A stretch of DNA of 64,000 nucleotides. It comes from Acuticoccus kalidii (GTDB lineage Bacteria; Pseudomonadota; Alphaproteobacteria; Rhizobiales; Amorphaceae). Numbering within the stretch: the stretch's first letter is position 1; each line of letters starts with the position of its first letter. Under the pieces are notes generated by a model that was not told the origin of the DNA, did not search any database, and was given only the letters and a program-made list of their open reading frames with translations. The stretch covers positions 158,636 to 222,635 of the forward strand of contig NZ_JAKGCS010000005.1 in the NCBI RefSeq assembly GCF_021556395.1, read 5' to 3'. The position numbers and the translations under genes are program-made. This document shows, one piece after another, positions 17,944 through 26,928 of this stretch.

Positions 17944-19050
17944 TCAGTCGGCGCCCCAGATCTTGGCGTAGATCTCGGTGTAGCCGTTGTTCGGGTCGTA
18001 GATGTTGTCCGGCCCGCCATCGAAGCCGATATTGTCCGGCGTGAAGAGGTGCGGCGGGGCGACATAGCCGGAGTCCTTCTCGCCGGCGAGCGCCCGGTTC
18101 GCCTCGTCGACCACCTGCCAGCCCTGGAGCCGCAGCGGCTCGGCGACCGTCGCCGCCTGATACTGCTTCTCCCGAATGCGCTGGAAGGCCGCCTCGCTGC
18201 CGTCACCGGCCGAGATGTTGGTCGGATGACCATCGCCCGCGATCCCGGCCGAGGCGAGCGAGGGGGCCATGAAGTCGAAGGTGAGGTCGTTGATCGAGAG
18301 GGCGTGCGTCCACTGATCGCCGTATTTCTGGAGGAGCGATGTCGTCATCGGCGGCATACGCATCGCGGTGTCGGACAGCGGCGTGTCGATGATCTCGAGG
18401 AGCGTGCACTCGGCGCAGGCTCGGATCACCTCCGCCATCGCATCCGACTTCGCGACGGCGATCTCATAGACGCTGTCGGTGAAAATGATCGCGCCGGCCT
18501 TCCCCTCCGAAGTGACCACCGCATAGGCGGCGGCCGCGGCGGCGACCTTCATCGGGTCGGTGGTGATGTTGGTGAAGATCGGCAGCGTTTCGTGCGGCCC
18601 GGTCGCGGCATAAGCGTGCCAGCCGAGAACCTTGATCCCGGCGTTCGCCGCCTCTTCGATGAGGGCGGCTTGCTCGTTGGCGTCGATGCCGCCGAGAACG
18701 ATCGCGTCGGGCTGGAGGGCAATCGCCTGGGTGAGGCCGGAGGAGCGGCCGGACACGGTGCCCTGACCGTCGATCGTGCGCGTGTCCCAGCCGATCAGCT
18801 CGGCCGCCTCGACGACACCCTCGCCGACGCCGCGGGCGCCGCCATTGCGCTGGTCGGTCGAGACATAGACGATGAGCTTGCCGGCTTCCGCCTTCGGCCC
18901 CGTCGTCGGGCCGTCCCAGGGCGGGTTCGGCTTGGAATAGTCTTCGACGATCTGTCTCGATTCGGCGAGCTGATCTTGTGCCAGCGCCGGCGAGAGACCG
19001 CCGAGGAGGAGTGCGGCCGTCAGTCCGGCCCCGATCCATCCCCGTTGCAT
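17944..19050 (-). CDS. Sugar-type ABC transporter periplasmic binding protein
   Basis: Binding protein of 368 residues with a Sec signal peptide (hydrophobic core GAGLTAALLLGGLSPALA, cleavage before QDQ). The mature region follows the RbsB/LacI-like periplasmic-binding fold: KLIVYVSTDQRNGGARGVGEGVVEAAELIGW, then QPDAIVLGGIDANEQAALIEEAANAGIKV, and a C-terminal lobe with late GWQVVDEANRALAG. These proteins feed MglA/RbsA-type importers, whose ATPase and permease genes lie directly upstream. Two Cys in RACAECTL are unusual and could form a disulfide. Ligand unknown; sugars, polyols, or purine nucleosides are possible. Confidence 0.9.
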   Translation of the reverse strand: MQRGWIGAGLTAALLLGGLSPALAQDQLAESRQIVEDYSKPNPPWDGPTTGPKAEAGKLIVYVSTDQRNGGARGVGEGVVEAAELIGWDTRTIDGQGTVSGRSSGLTQAIALQPDAIVLGGIDANEQAALIEEAANAGIKVLGWHAYAATGPHETLPIFTNITTDPMKVAAAAAAYAVVTSEGKAGAIIFTDSVYEIAVAKSDAMAEVIRACAECTLLEIIDTPLSDTAMRMPPMTTSLLQKYGDQWTHALSINDLTFDFMAPSLASAGIAGDGHPTNISAGDGSEAAFQRIREKQYQAATVAEPLRLQGWQVVDEANRALAGEKDSGYVAPPHLFTPDNIGFDGGPDNIYDPNNGYTEIYAKIWGAD

Positions 19051-19084
19051 GAGCGTTCCTTTCCTCCGGACGATTTGTTTTTAT

Positions 19085-20179
19085 TCACCCGCGGCTCTGA
19101 TCGTCCTCCGGGGCCGGGGGTGTCGGCGCCGGCGCGTTCGCCGCTCCGGCGAGGGTCTTGTGGCGCACGCTCCCGCGTTTGCGCTGGGCGTAGCCGGCAA
19201 GGCCGATCGCGAGGACGAGCGTCACGCCGTTGAAAAGCGGCTCCACGAAAAAGGCGCCGCCGAGTTGCTGGATGCCGGAGATGCCGACCGCGAGGATCGC
19301 GACTGCGGCGACCGTGCCCCACACATTCACCCGCCCCGGCTTGATGGTGGTGGAGCCGAGAAAGGCGCCGACGAGGGCAGGCAGCAGATATTCGAGCCCG
19401 ACGCTCGCTTGCCCGATCCTCAGCTTTGCGGCGAGCACCACCCCGGCGAGCGCGGTGAGGGCGCCGGAGGTGATGAAGGCGCCCATCACATAGCGCCGAG
19501 TCGGGATGCCGTTGAGGGCGGCGGCGCGCGGGTTGGCGCCGATCGCGTAGAGATAGCGCCCGATCGGCAGATATTCCGTGACGACCCACAGCACCAGCGC
19601 GACCCCGAGCACGTAGAAGGCGGCGATCGGAAGGCCGAAGACCTGCGTCATGTAGATGTTGGTGAACTCGGGCGGCAACGCGCCGATGATCTGCCGGCCC
19701 TCGGTGTACCAGAGCGCGAGCGCGTAGATCACCGTGCCGGTCCCGAGGGTCGCGATGAACGAATCGATCTGCGCGAGCTCGACGAGGAGGCCGTTGAAGA
19801 GGCCGAGCATCGCGCCGAGACAGATCACGATCAACGCGGCCTGCCACCACTCGAAACCGAGCTGCACCTGAAGGCCGATCGCGAGGATGTGCCAAAGGAC
19901 GATGCCGTAGCCGACGGTGAGGTCGATCCGGCCGGCCATCATCGGCACCATCGCCGCGAGCGACAGGAGCGCGATGATCGCCTTGTCGCCGAGGATCGAG
20001 CGCAGATTGAGCATCGTCGGGAACGTGCGCGGCAGGATGATCGAGAACAGGATGATGAGGAGGACGGTGAGGATCGGGATCCCGTAGACCGGCAGGAGCC
20101 GCGCGATCTTCTGCCCGTTCGACATGTGCGCGAGGTCGAAGCGGGTCGGCTCGAGCGCGTTGGACTTCAAGGATTGCAT
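19085..20179 (-). CDS. ABC transporter permease, RbsC/XylH type
   Basis: Permease of 364 residues with eight to ten hydrophobic segments and the family pattern GRIDLTVGYGIVLWHILA (the SGGIDLSVG counterpart), IDSFIATLGTGTVIYAL, and PIGRYLYAIGANPRAAALNGIPTRRY. The start ATG at 20179 overlaps the stop of the ATPase (ATGA), so the two are translationally coupled. The membrane dimer would pair with the two-domain ATPase. The C-terminal tail beyond the last segment is proline/alanine-rich and 30-40 residues long. Confidence 0.92.
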   Translation of the reverse strand: MQSLKSNALEPTRFDLAHMSNGQKIARLLPVYGIPILTVLLIILFSIILPRTFPTMLNLRSILGDKAIIALLSLAAMVPMMAGRIDLTVGYGIVLWHILAIGLQVQLGFEWWQAALIVICLGAMLGLFNGLLVELAQIDSFIATLGTGTVIYALALWYTEGRQIIGALPPEFTNIYMTQVFGLPIAAFYVLGVALVLWVVTEYLPIGRYLYAIGANPRAAALNGIPTRRYVMGAFITSGALTALAGVVLAAKLRIGQASVGLEYLLPALVGAFLGSTTIKPGRVNVWGTVAAVAILAVGISGIQQLGGAFFVEPLFNGVTLVLAIGLAGYAQRKRGSVRHKTLAGAANAPAPTPPAPEDDQSRG

Positions 20180-21765
20180 CAGTGATATCCCGTGATCGAT
20201 CCCGCCGCGCCGCGCGGATCGGGCGGTGACTGCTGAAGGGATGCCGCGTGCGTGAGACGCTCCATCGTGAGGTCGTCGGTGCCGAGCGCGACGACGATCC
20301 GTCCGTCCCGAAACACGAGGGCGCGGTGGCAGATGGCGCACACTTCCTCGAAGTCGGTGGAAACGAGAACCAGCGTCAGCCCGCCTTCGACAGCGGCGCT
20401 CAGGAGGCGGTAGATCTCCGCCTTCGCGCCGACATCGACGCCGGAGGTGGGGTCCTCGAGAATGAGGACGGACCCGCCGATCCGCATCCAGCGGGCGAGG
20501 ACGACCTTCTGCTGATTGCCGCCCGAGAGGGTCTCCATCGGCGCATCCGGGTCGTTCGGCGACAGCATGATGCGCCGGCCGAGGGTCCGGGTTTCCTCCG
20601 CCTCGGCGCGGGGCGTGCGCAGGCCGAGGACGGAGCGGCCGGTCGCGGCCGGGTTGATGAACATATTCTCCCGCACCGAAAGGCGATGCGCGACGGATTC
20701 GGAGGTGCGGTCGCCGGCGACGAACCCGATCCCTTCCGCGATCGCTTGGGGCGGCGCGTGGGGGGCGACCATGCGGCCGTCGAGCGTGATGGTGCCCGCT
20801 TCGGCCGGCCGGTCACCGAAAAGGGCGCGACCGACCTCCTCCTGACCCGCGCCGCGCAGGCCGACAAGGGCGACGATCTCGCCCTTTCCGACATCGAAAT
20901 CGAGCGGCCCGACATCGCCGGCGACGAGGCCGCGAACCGTGAGCGCCGGGGTGGCAGAGGGCGCGGGCGGACGGACGAAGAGATTCTCTGGTGAGCGGCC
21001 GATGATCATGCGGACGAGATCGTCGGGCGAGGTCTCGGCGGTGCGTGTGACGCCGACGAGGCGGCCATCACGCAGGACGACGAGACGCTCCGATATCGCC
21101 ATCACCTCGTCGAGACGGTGCGAGACGTAGATGATCGAGACGCCACGGGCGCGCAGGTCGCGAAGCACGTCGAACAGGAGGTTCACCTCGCCCTTCGGAA
21201 GGCTCGCCGTCGGCTCGTCGAGGACGAGGACGGCCGCGTCCATCGATACGGCGCGGGCGATCGCGACAAGGGATTTTTCGGTGCGGCTCAATTCCTGGAC
21301 ACGTCGCTCCGGGTGGATGTCACCGGCGACGAGGGCGAGCGCGTCGACCGCCGCCTTCGAGGTTCCGGCCCAGTCGATGAGGCCGAACGGCCGGCGATAG
21401 CCGCGATAGAGCGCGATATTCTCGGCGACGGTCATCCATTCGATCAGCCCGAGATCTTGATGGATGAACGCGACTTTTCCGGCCGACGCACGCGGGTGAT
21501 AGGGCTTTCCGGCAAACAGGATCTCGCCGGAATCGGGCGCATGGACGCCCGCGAGCATCTTGATGAGGGTGGACTTGCCCGCCCCGTTCTCGCCGAGCAA
21601 CGCGAGGACTTCGCCCCGATAAAGGTCGAACGACACGTCGTCGACGGCGACCGTTCCGCCGAAGGCCTTCGTCATGCCTCGGAAGGCGAGGATCGGCTCT
21701 TCCGGCATGGGGGCCGCGCGGGGCGCCGTCATTGCAGGCGGGGCCGGGGGCTTGGTAATTTGCAA
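20179..21765 (-). CDS. Two-domain sugar ABC transporter ATPase, RbsA/MglA type
   Basis: ATPase of 528 residues with two fused ABC domains. The N-terminal domain has Walker A GENGAGKST and Walker B VLVLDEPTAS but its signature reads LSRTEKS instead of LSGGQ. The C-terminal domain has a degenerate Walker A (GLRGAGQEE) and an intact signature LSGGNQQKV with LEDPTSGVD. This split is typical of RbsA/MglA/XylG, where only composite sites hydrolyse ATP. It heads the operon ATPase-permease-binding protein-LVIVD protein. The first residues before MPEEP are proline/alanine-rich, so an internal ATG near 21732 or 21708 could be the true start. Confidence 0.92.
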   Translation of the reverse strand: MQITKPPAPPAMTAPRAAPMPEEPILAFRGMTKAFGGTVAVDDVSFDLYRGEVLALLGENGAGKSTLIKMLAGVHAPDSGEILFAGKPYHPRASAGKVAFIHQDLGLIEWMTVAENIALYRGYRRPFGLIDWAGTSKAAVDALALVAGDIHPERRVQELSRTEKSLVAIARAVSMDAAVLVLDEPTASLPKGEVNLLFDVLRDLRARGVSIIYVSHRLDEVMAISERLVVLRDGRLVGVTRTAETSPDDLVRMIIGRSPENLFVRPPAPSATPALTVRGLVAGDVGPLDFDVGKGEIVALVGLRGAGQEEVGRALFGDRPAEAGTITLDGRMVAPHAPPQAIAEGIGFVAGDRTSESVAHRLSVRENMFINPAATGRSVLGLRTPRAEAEETRTLGRRIMLSPNDPDAPMETLSGGNQQKVVLARWMRIGGSVLILEDPTSGVDVGAKAEIYRLLSAAVEGGLTLVLVSTDFEEVCAICHRALVFRDGRIVVALGTDDLTMERLTHAASLQQSPPDPRGAAGSITGYH

Positions 21766-22110
21766 AAATTCGTCGTGTGGGGCGCGCAGGCAAACCCGCC
21801 CTCACGACGCGCTGGCAAGCCAAGTGCGTCCAAAATACGTTTCCTCCGGAGACTGACGTTCGGGAAAACCGGAACGATTATTATCGGCAGCTTGGGCTGC
21901 TCTCTGTTCAGTCGCCGATGACTACTAAATACAACACGCGAGGCGACTGCAAGAACCGGCTGACTTAAAAAGACCGCGGGTCATGCCCCACTGTCGTCAC
22001 AATGGTGCCAAGGCGGGCGGGCGACCGGAGGGGCGGCCTCGGTCTTTTGCATCGTTTGCGCGCCTGCTATGCCGGATCACCGCTGAAACCCCCGATCGGA
22101 GGCCTGCCTG
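21766..22110. promoter_or_regulatory. Divergent intergenic region, sugar importer / M24 protein
   Basis: 345 bases between the minus-strand importer operon and the plus-strand M24 gene. GC content is lower around 21850-21970, consistent with promoters, and a small hairpin GCAGC-TTGG-GCTGC lies at 21887-21900. GGAGG before the M24 start is at 22093-22097. No gene and no clear operator or riboswitch seen. Confidence 0.4.
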
Positions 22111-23280
22111 ATGCTCTTTGAGCGCGCCGAATATCTCGCCCGTGTCGCCCGCGCGAAAGCGTCGATGCAGGCACGCGGGATCGATGTCCTTCTCGTTGCG
22201 AGCCCCGCGAACCAGTTCTGGCTGACGGGTTATGACGGCTGGTCGTTCTATACGCCGCAAATGGTGGTCGTCGCGCTCGACGCTGAGGAGCCGATCTGGA
22301 TCGGCCGCAAGATGGACGCGGTCGGGGCGAAGTTCACCGCGTTCCTCGCGCCGGACAATGTCGTGCCTTATCCCGACAAATATGTCGGCAGCGAGACGCT
22401 GCATCCGATGTCCTTCGTGGTGGAGGAACTCCAGCGTCGCGGCCTCGACGCGGGCACCATCGGCGTCGAGATGGACGATTATTATTACACCGCCAAATGG
22501 CACCAGGTGCTGACCGACGGCCTCGCCAATGCCCGCTTCGTCGACGCCTTCCTGCTTGTCAATCGCTGCCGCATGGTGAAGTCGGAGGCCGAACTCCAGT
22601 TCATGCGCGAGGCGGGCCAGATCGCCGCCGCCGCGCAACAGGCCGCCTTCGATGCCGCGGCGCCCGGCGTGCGCCAGTGCGATGTGATGGCGGAAGTCTA
22701 CCGGGTCACGACGGCGGGGTTGCCGGGCTTCGGCGGCACCTTCCCGTGCAAGCCGCCCAACGCGATGGTCGGCGAGATCGCGTCCGCGCCGCATCTGTCC
22801 TGGAGCGACGAGCCGCTCGTGCCGGGCGATCTCTTTTATATCGAGCTCGGCGGCGTGCGGCATCGCTACCACTCGCCATTGTCGCGCTGCATCCTCCTCG
22901 GCAAGCCGAGCGCCGAGCAGGACCGTGTCACGAAGGTGATCGTCGAAGGGCTCGAAGCGGTGCTCGCGACCGTCAAGGCGGGCGTCGCCTGCGAAGAGCT
23001 CGCCGAGGCGTGGACCAATGTCATCTCCCGCCACGGCGTCGAGAAGGACAGCCGTATCGGCTATCCGGTCGGCATCGGCTATCCGCCGACCTGGGGTGAG
23101 CTGACCGCGAGCCTCCGAAAAGGCGACAAGACGGTCCTCGAGGCGGGCATGACGTTCCACTGCATCCCGGCGCTGTGGGCCGACGATGGCGGCCTCGTCG
23201 TCTCCGAGACGTTCGCGGTCACGGAGACGGGGGCGGAATGCTTCGCCGATTTCCCGCGCGAACTCCTGTCGAAGGCCTGA
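22111..23280 (+). CDS. M24-family hydrolase resembling ectoine hydrolase (DoeA/EutD)
   Basis: Pita-bread-fold protein of 389 residues. The N-terminal domain carries the block FWLTGYDGWSFYTPQM and IGRKMDAVGAK, the C-terminal domain APGVRQCDVMAEVYR, RIGYPVGIGYPPTWGE and TFHCIPALW, all characteristic of ectoine hydrolase rather than proline peptidases. The two metal-binding aspartates of aminopeptidase P are replaced (Glu245 in IELGG and Pro256 in HSPLSR), as in the ectoine-hydrolase branch. That enzyme opens the cyclic amidine ring of ectoine. No deacetylase doeB, regulator or ectoine transporter is adjacent, so the true substrate may be another small cyclic compound. The gene stands alone and is convergent with an aminotransferase. 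Confidence 0.82.
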   Translation: MLFERAEYLARVARAKASMQARGIDVLLVASPANQFWLTGYDGWSFYTPQMVVVALDAEEPIWIGRKMDAVGAKFTAFLAPDNVVPYPDKYVGSETLHPMSFVVEELQRRGLDAGTIGVEMDDYYYTAKWHQVLTDGLANARFVDAFLLVNRCRMVKSEAELQFMREAGQIAAAAQQAAFDAAAPGVRQCDVMAEVYRVTTAGLPGFGGTFPCKPPNAMVGEIASAPHLSWSDEPLVPGDLFYIELGGVRHRYHSPLSRCILLGKPSAEQDRVTKVIVEGLEAVLATVKAGVACEELAEAWTNVISRHGVEKDSRIGYPVGIGYPPTWGELTASLRKGDKTVLEAGMTFHCIPALWADDGGLVVSETFAVTETGAECFADFPRELLSKA

Positions 23281-23292
23281 CGGGCCCGCGCT

Positions 23293-24693
23293 CTATTCCG
23301 CAGCCGCCTTGGGGCGCGCCATGGCGTGCCCCGCGAGGCGCCGTCCGAGATCCCAGATGGCGCCCGGCACCTTGTGGCAATCGCCGATCGTCTTGTCGAA
23401 GGCGCCGACGATCCACTCGGCGTCCCGCTCGCCGATCACCAGCGGCGGCAACAGCTTGATCACGTGTTGGCCGTGGCTCGCGACCTGGGCGAGAACGCGG
23501 TGGTCGGTGAAGAGCGGGATCAGGATCATCTGACTGAACAGCGAGACGTTCGCCTGTTCGAGAAGCCCCCAGGCCGTGCGCAGGCGGAAGCTCTTCGGCT
23601 TGCCGAACTCGATGCCGATCATCAGCCCCTTGCCGCGCACGGCGTGCACGAACTCGTGCTTGCCGATGAAGGCGGAGAGATCGGCGATCAGCCGGTCGCC
23701 CATCGCGGCCGCATGTTCGACGAGGCGGTCCTCCTTGAGAACCTTCAAGGTCGCGAGGCCGGCGGCCATCGCGAGGTTGTTCTTGGCGAAGGTCGAGCCG
23801 TGGACGACCGCCCGGTCCATCCGGTCGAACACCGCCTCGAAGACCTTGGAGCGCATCAGCACCGCCCCGACGGGGACTTGCCCGCCCGACAGCGCCTTCG
23901 CGGTGAGGAGCATGTCGGGCTCGGCGCCATAATGCTCGATCGCCCACATCTTGCCGGTGCGCCCGAGCCCGGTCTGCACCTCGTCGACGACGAAGAGCGT
24001 GCCGTATTTCTGGCACAGGCGGGCGGCGTCGGCATGATAGTTCGGATCGGGCAGGTTGACGCCCTTGCCTTGGATCGGCTCGACCACGAAAGCCGCGACA
24101 TCGCGCTTGGAGAGCGCCGCCTCGAGCGCATCGAGATCGTTGAAGGGGACCGACCGACAGGCTCCGAGAAAGGGGCCGAACCCCTCCCGGAACACCTTCT
24201 CGCCATTGAGGGAGAGGGCGCCATAGGTGAGGCCGTGAAAGGCGTGGTCGCAGGAGACGATCGTCTCGCGCCGCGTCGCGGAACGGGCGAACTTGATGGC
24301 CGCCTCGACCGTCTCGGCGCCTGAGTTGGCGAAGAAGACGCGGTCGAGCCCGTCCGAGGGGGCGGTGTCGATCAGCGCTTCGCCGAGAAGGCCCGACAGG
24401 AGCGACACGTCGAGCTGGACGAGGTTCGGCAGCTCGGCGTCCAGCACCTCCTTGAGGGCGCTGTTGACGACCGGGTGATTGCGCCCGAGCGCGAACACCC
24501 CGAAACCGCTCAGAAGGTCGAGATATTCGTCTCCGGCCTCGTCGTAGAGATAAGGCCCCGTCGCGCGGACATAGTTCCGGTCATAGCCGATGGTGCGGAG
24601 GACCCTCACCATCTGGCGATTCATGTGCGATTCGTGGAGGGAGAACTGCTCGCCGGTGCGACGCGCGAGCAGATCCCGAATGAAAGTGTCCAT
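23293..24693 (-). CDS. Class III PLP-dependent aminotransferase
   Basis: Aminotransferase of 466 residues, fold type I class III: FFANSGAETVEAAIKFARSAT, HAFHGLTYGALSLNG, FVVDEVQTGLGRTGKMWA, and the PLP lysine in LLTAKALSGGQVPVGA. The later HGSTFAKNNLAMAAGLATL block is also typical. The open frame extends 84 codons upstream but that part is low-complexity and non-coding in character; the ATG at 24693 begins at the conserved N-terminal helix, although its ribosome binding site is weak. Convergent with the M24 gene by 12 bases. The family includes ornithine, acetylornithine, GABA and diaminobutyrate transaminases; I cannot choose among them. Confidence 0.88.
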   Translation of the reverse strand: MDTFIRDLLARRTGEQFSLHESHMNRQMVRVLRTIGYDRNYVRATGPYLYDEAGDEYLDLLSGFGVFALGRNHPVVNSALKEVLDAELPNLVQLDVSLLSGLLGEALIDTAPSDGLDRVFFANSGAETVEAAIKFARSATRRETIVSCDHAFHGLTYGALSLNGEKVFREGFGPFLGACRSVPFNDLDALEAALSKRDVAAFVVEPIQGKGVNLPDPNYHADAARLCQKYGTLFVVDEVQTGLGRTGKMWAIEHYGAEPDMLLTAKALSGGQVPVGAVLMRSKVFEAVFDRMDRAVVHGSTFAKNNLAMAAGLATLKVLKEDRLVEHAAAMGDRLIADLSAFIGKHEFVHAVRGKGLMIGIEFGKPKSFRLRTAWGLLEQANVSLFSQMILIPLFTDHRVLAQVASHGQHVIKLLPPLVIGERDAEWIVGAFDKTIGDCHKVPGAIWDLGRRLAGHAMARPKAAAE

Positions 24694-25062
24694 TAGCTCA
24701 CTCGGCCGATTGAGGCTCGATTCAGGGGGCGATCCGCCACTTTGGAGTGACTTAGCATGTCGCGCGATTTTGCACGAACGATGTGCACAATCCTCCAGCC
24801 GGGCCGATTGACGCTGCCCGCCCCATTCCGCCGATCGCAGATCGGGATTTCCGGCGTCGGTGTGACGATCATGTGCCGAGACGGCGACGCTGGCGCCTAT
24901 GGTGACCGCGCGCCGCGCCAAGGAAGGCCGCTTGCGCGGTCCCATTCATTCCCCTAATCCGGGACGATATGGACAGAAGCGCCGCAGGCGCGCGCCGCTC
25001 GCTCCGGTGGCGGCCGCGGGGCGGGTCGCCGGCTCCAGGTGTGTCATTTTCGAGGTCGTATC
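24694..25062. promoter_or_regulatory. Intergenic region, aminotransferase / sulfotransferase
   Basis: About 370 bases between divergent genes. A perfect 8-bp palindrome TGTGCACA lies at 24782-24789, part of a looser repeat TTGCAC-GAACGAT-GTGCAC (24770-24788), about 80 bases upstream of the minus-strand aminotransferase start; it could be an operator. The remainder looks non-coding, and no clear promoter for the sulfotransferase gene was identified. Confidence 0.35.
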
Positions 25063-26157
25063 GTGCGGGACAACTCCCTGGTCTCTGAGCTCGAAGCGGT
25101 GATGGTCGAGCTCGAAAAGGAGACCGGCGATCCCGCGCTCGCGCGGTCCATGGTGGATAAAGCCCGCGCGTCACCCGAGCTCGACGAACTCAGCCCCCAT
25201 TTCGCCGATCTCGATCGCTACAAGATCGCGCTGGCTTATGTGATCGGTCAGGCCATGGAGGGCCGTTATGCCCATGGCTTGATGCAGGTCGGCCGGGCGG
25301 GCGTCGTGATGTCTCGGCCGGCGGTGCGCGCCCTCGTCAGGCGGATGGAAGCCTTTCTGCCCGAGCCGGATTTCGATGCGCCCTATGTCGACATCGAGGG
25401 CCGGCCGATCACGTTCGTGGTGTCGTTCCCGCGGTCGGGCAACACCCATCTCATCCAGCTTCTGATCCATGCGGTGAAGGCGCGTGTCTGCACCGCCTAT
25501 TACAGCAATCGCAGCTATTTCTCGAACAAGGTGCGCACGATCGGCTTCCGCTCGCCGGTGTTCGTCAAGGATCACGTGATGCGGCCGGCCTATCGCAACA
25601 ACCCGGTCATCTATCAGCACCGGGACGGGCGCGATTCCCTGCTGTCCTACAACGATTTCGTGATCCGCGGCATCAGCCGGAACCGGCCCGAGGTCGTGCC
25701 GCGAATGGCCGACGGGTTCACGCGGATCCTGAAGCGGCTCGAGAAGGTCGATTGCGGGCCGTGGCACGAGAATGTCGACTCGGCGCTCCGTCATAGCCGC
25801 ACCCACGGCAATGTCGATTTCTCCCGCTATGACGAACTGATGGGCCCGACGGGCTTTGCGCACCTGAAGGCGCTTCTCGCGAAGATCGACATCGATCTCA
25901 CCCGGAGCGATTACGAGACGGCGCTGGTGCGCTCGGCGGAGAACGCGCAGCGCCTCAGGACCGAAAAACCGCAATGGGGCAAGGCGCCGATCTACCCGGA
26001 CGGGTCGATGATGGACCGCTGGCTGACGCTCGAAAGCGGCAGCCGCTGGCGCGCGGTTCTGTCCGCCGAGGATAAAGCCTTGCTCCATTCGATCGGGATG
26101 ACCGAGACGCTGATGAACACCGGCTACGAGACCGATCCCGATTGGTGGCGCGCTTAG
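25063..26157 (+). CDS. PAPS-dependent sulfotransferase domain protein
   Basis: Protein of 364 residues. The 5'-phosphosulfate loop FVVSFPRSGNT (about residues 119-128) and the following helix, plus HRDGRDSLLSYNDF where the 3'-phosphate-binding Arg/Ser are expected, identify a sulfotransferase that moves sulfate from PAPS to an alcohol or amine acceptor. An N-terminal helical extension of about 100 residues precedes the catalytic domain. The start is uncertain: GTG at 25063 has GAGG seven bases upstream and is preferred; GTG 25039 and ATG 25102 are alternatives. Acceptor unknown; surface polysaccharides or lipids are possible. Single gene, convergent with a TetR regulator. Confidence 0.85.
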   Translation: MRDNSLVSELEAVMVELEKETGDPALARSMVDKARASPELDELSPHFADLDRYKIALAYVIGQAMEGRYAHGLMQVGRAGVVMSRPAVRALVRRMEAFLPEPDFDAPYVDIEGRPITFVVSFPRSGNTHLIQLLIHAVKARVCTAYYSNRSYFSNKVRTIGFRSPVFVKDHVMRPAYRNNPVIYQHRDGRDSLLSYNDFVIRGISRNRPEVVPRMADGFTRILKRLEKVDCGPWHENVDSALRHSRTHGNVDFSRYDELMGPTGFAHLKALLAKIDIDLTRSDYETALVRSAENAQRLRTEKPQWGKAPIYPDGSMMDRWLTLESGSRWRAVLSAEDKALLHSIGMTETLMNTGYETDPDWWRA

Positions 26158-26169
26158 CGGCGCGCCTCT

Positions 26170-26754
26170 CTAAGGCCTCGGGGCGCCGAGCCCGTCGACG
26201 AAGATGTCGAGAAGGCGGATGATCTCGTCCTGAGCGCCGGCTTGCATCTCACGCGAATAACAAAGCGCGATCATCACCCGCAGCACCTCGTCGGCGCTGA
26301 CGTCGTCGCGAACGAGGCGCGCGGCCACCGCGCGGTCGAGGAGGCCGGCGAGCGCCCCGCGAAGGCGCGCGGCGTTATCGGCGTAGATCGAGGCGTTCGC
26401 GTCGAGGACCGGGGCGAGGGCGGCGACCATGCCCTTCTTCATCGCGACCATGCGCACGCAGGCGCGCAGCCATCGGCGGATCGCGTCGATCGGCTCCATT
26501 TCTTCGCCGAGGCGGGTGGCGAGTTCGACGAGCTCGCCTACTTCGTTCTGATAGACGGCCTGAAACAACGCCTCGCGCGTCGGGAAATGGCGGTAGAGCG
26601 TGCCGATCCCGACCTCCGCCGTGCGGGCGACGGCTTCGAGGCTCGCATCCGGTCCGCCGACCGAGAACACCTCGGCGGCGGCCGCGAGGAGACGCTTGCG
26701 GTTGCGGATCGAATCCGCCCGCGGCTTGCGAGGTTGTGCGGTCTTATCGCTCAT
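26170..26754 (-). CDS. TetR-family repressor of the molybdenum hydroxylase operon
   Basis: TetR regulator of 194 residues. N-terminal domain RNRKRLLAAAAEVFSVGGPDASLEAVARTAEVGIGTLYRHFPTREALFQAVY is cut here by length: the recognition helix is around VGIGTLYRHFP (residues 48-58). The C-terminal domain is a variable helical ligand pocket. The ATG at 26754 fits the family; an upstream extension would run through the operator. It is divergent from the molybdenum hydroxylase genes, with a perfect 17-bp palindrome placed inside their promoter, so it is the probable repressor. Ligand likely an aldehyde or aromatic heterocycle handled by that enzyme (inference). Confidence 0.92.
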   Translation of the reverse strand: MSDKTAQPRKPRADSIRNRKRLLAAAAEVFSVGGPDASLEAVARTAEVGIGTLYRHFPTREALFQAVYQNEVGELVELATRLGEEMEPIDAIRRWLRACVRMVAMKKGMVAALAPVLDANASIYADNAARLRGALAGLLDRAVAARLVRDDVSADEVLRVMIALCYSREMQAGAQDEIIRLLDIFVDGLGAPRP

Positions 26755-26778
26755 CGTCCAATTTCGACTTTCTCCATG

Positions 26779-26807
26779 TTGAAAACGGAGGGTGCCTCCG
26801 TATATAT
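26779..26807 (+). promoter_or_regulatory. Promoter with TetR operator filling the spacer
   Basis: -35 TTGAAA (26779-26784), then the perfect palindrome ACGGAGG-GTG-CCTCCGT (26785-26801) exactly 17 bases long, then an AT-rich -10 at 26801-26807 (TATATA/ATATAT). ACGGAG/CTCCGT palindromes are known TetR-type operators. Binding would block RNA polymerase directly. The start of the first plus-strand gene is 122 bases downstream, and the TetR gene starts 25 bases away in the other direction. Confidence 0.75.
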
Positions 26808-26928
26808 GCCTTCGCGGCCCCGTGACGAACGCATCCCCGAACGCACGTTGCTCCCTCGTGCGCCGAACCATGCCTGCGATGAAGTCCTAGGGCCGTCCTG
26901 CCAATACATCCACCTCAATGGAGGGACG

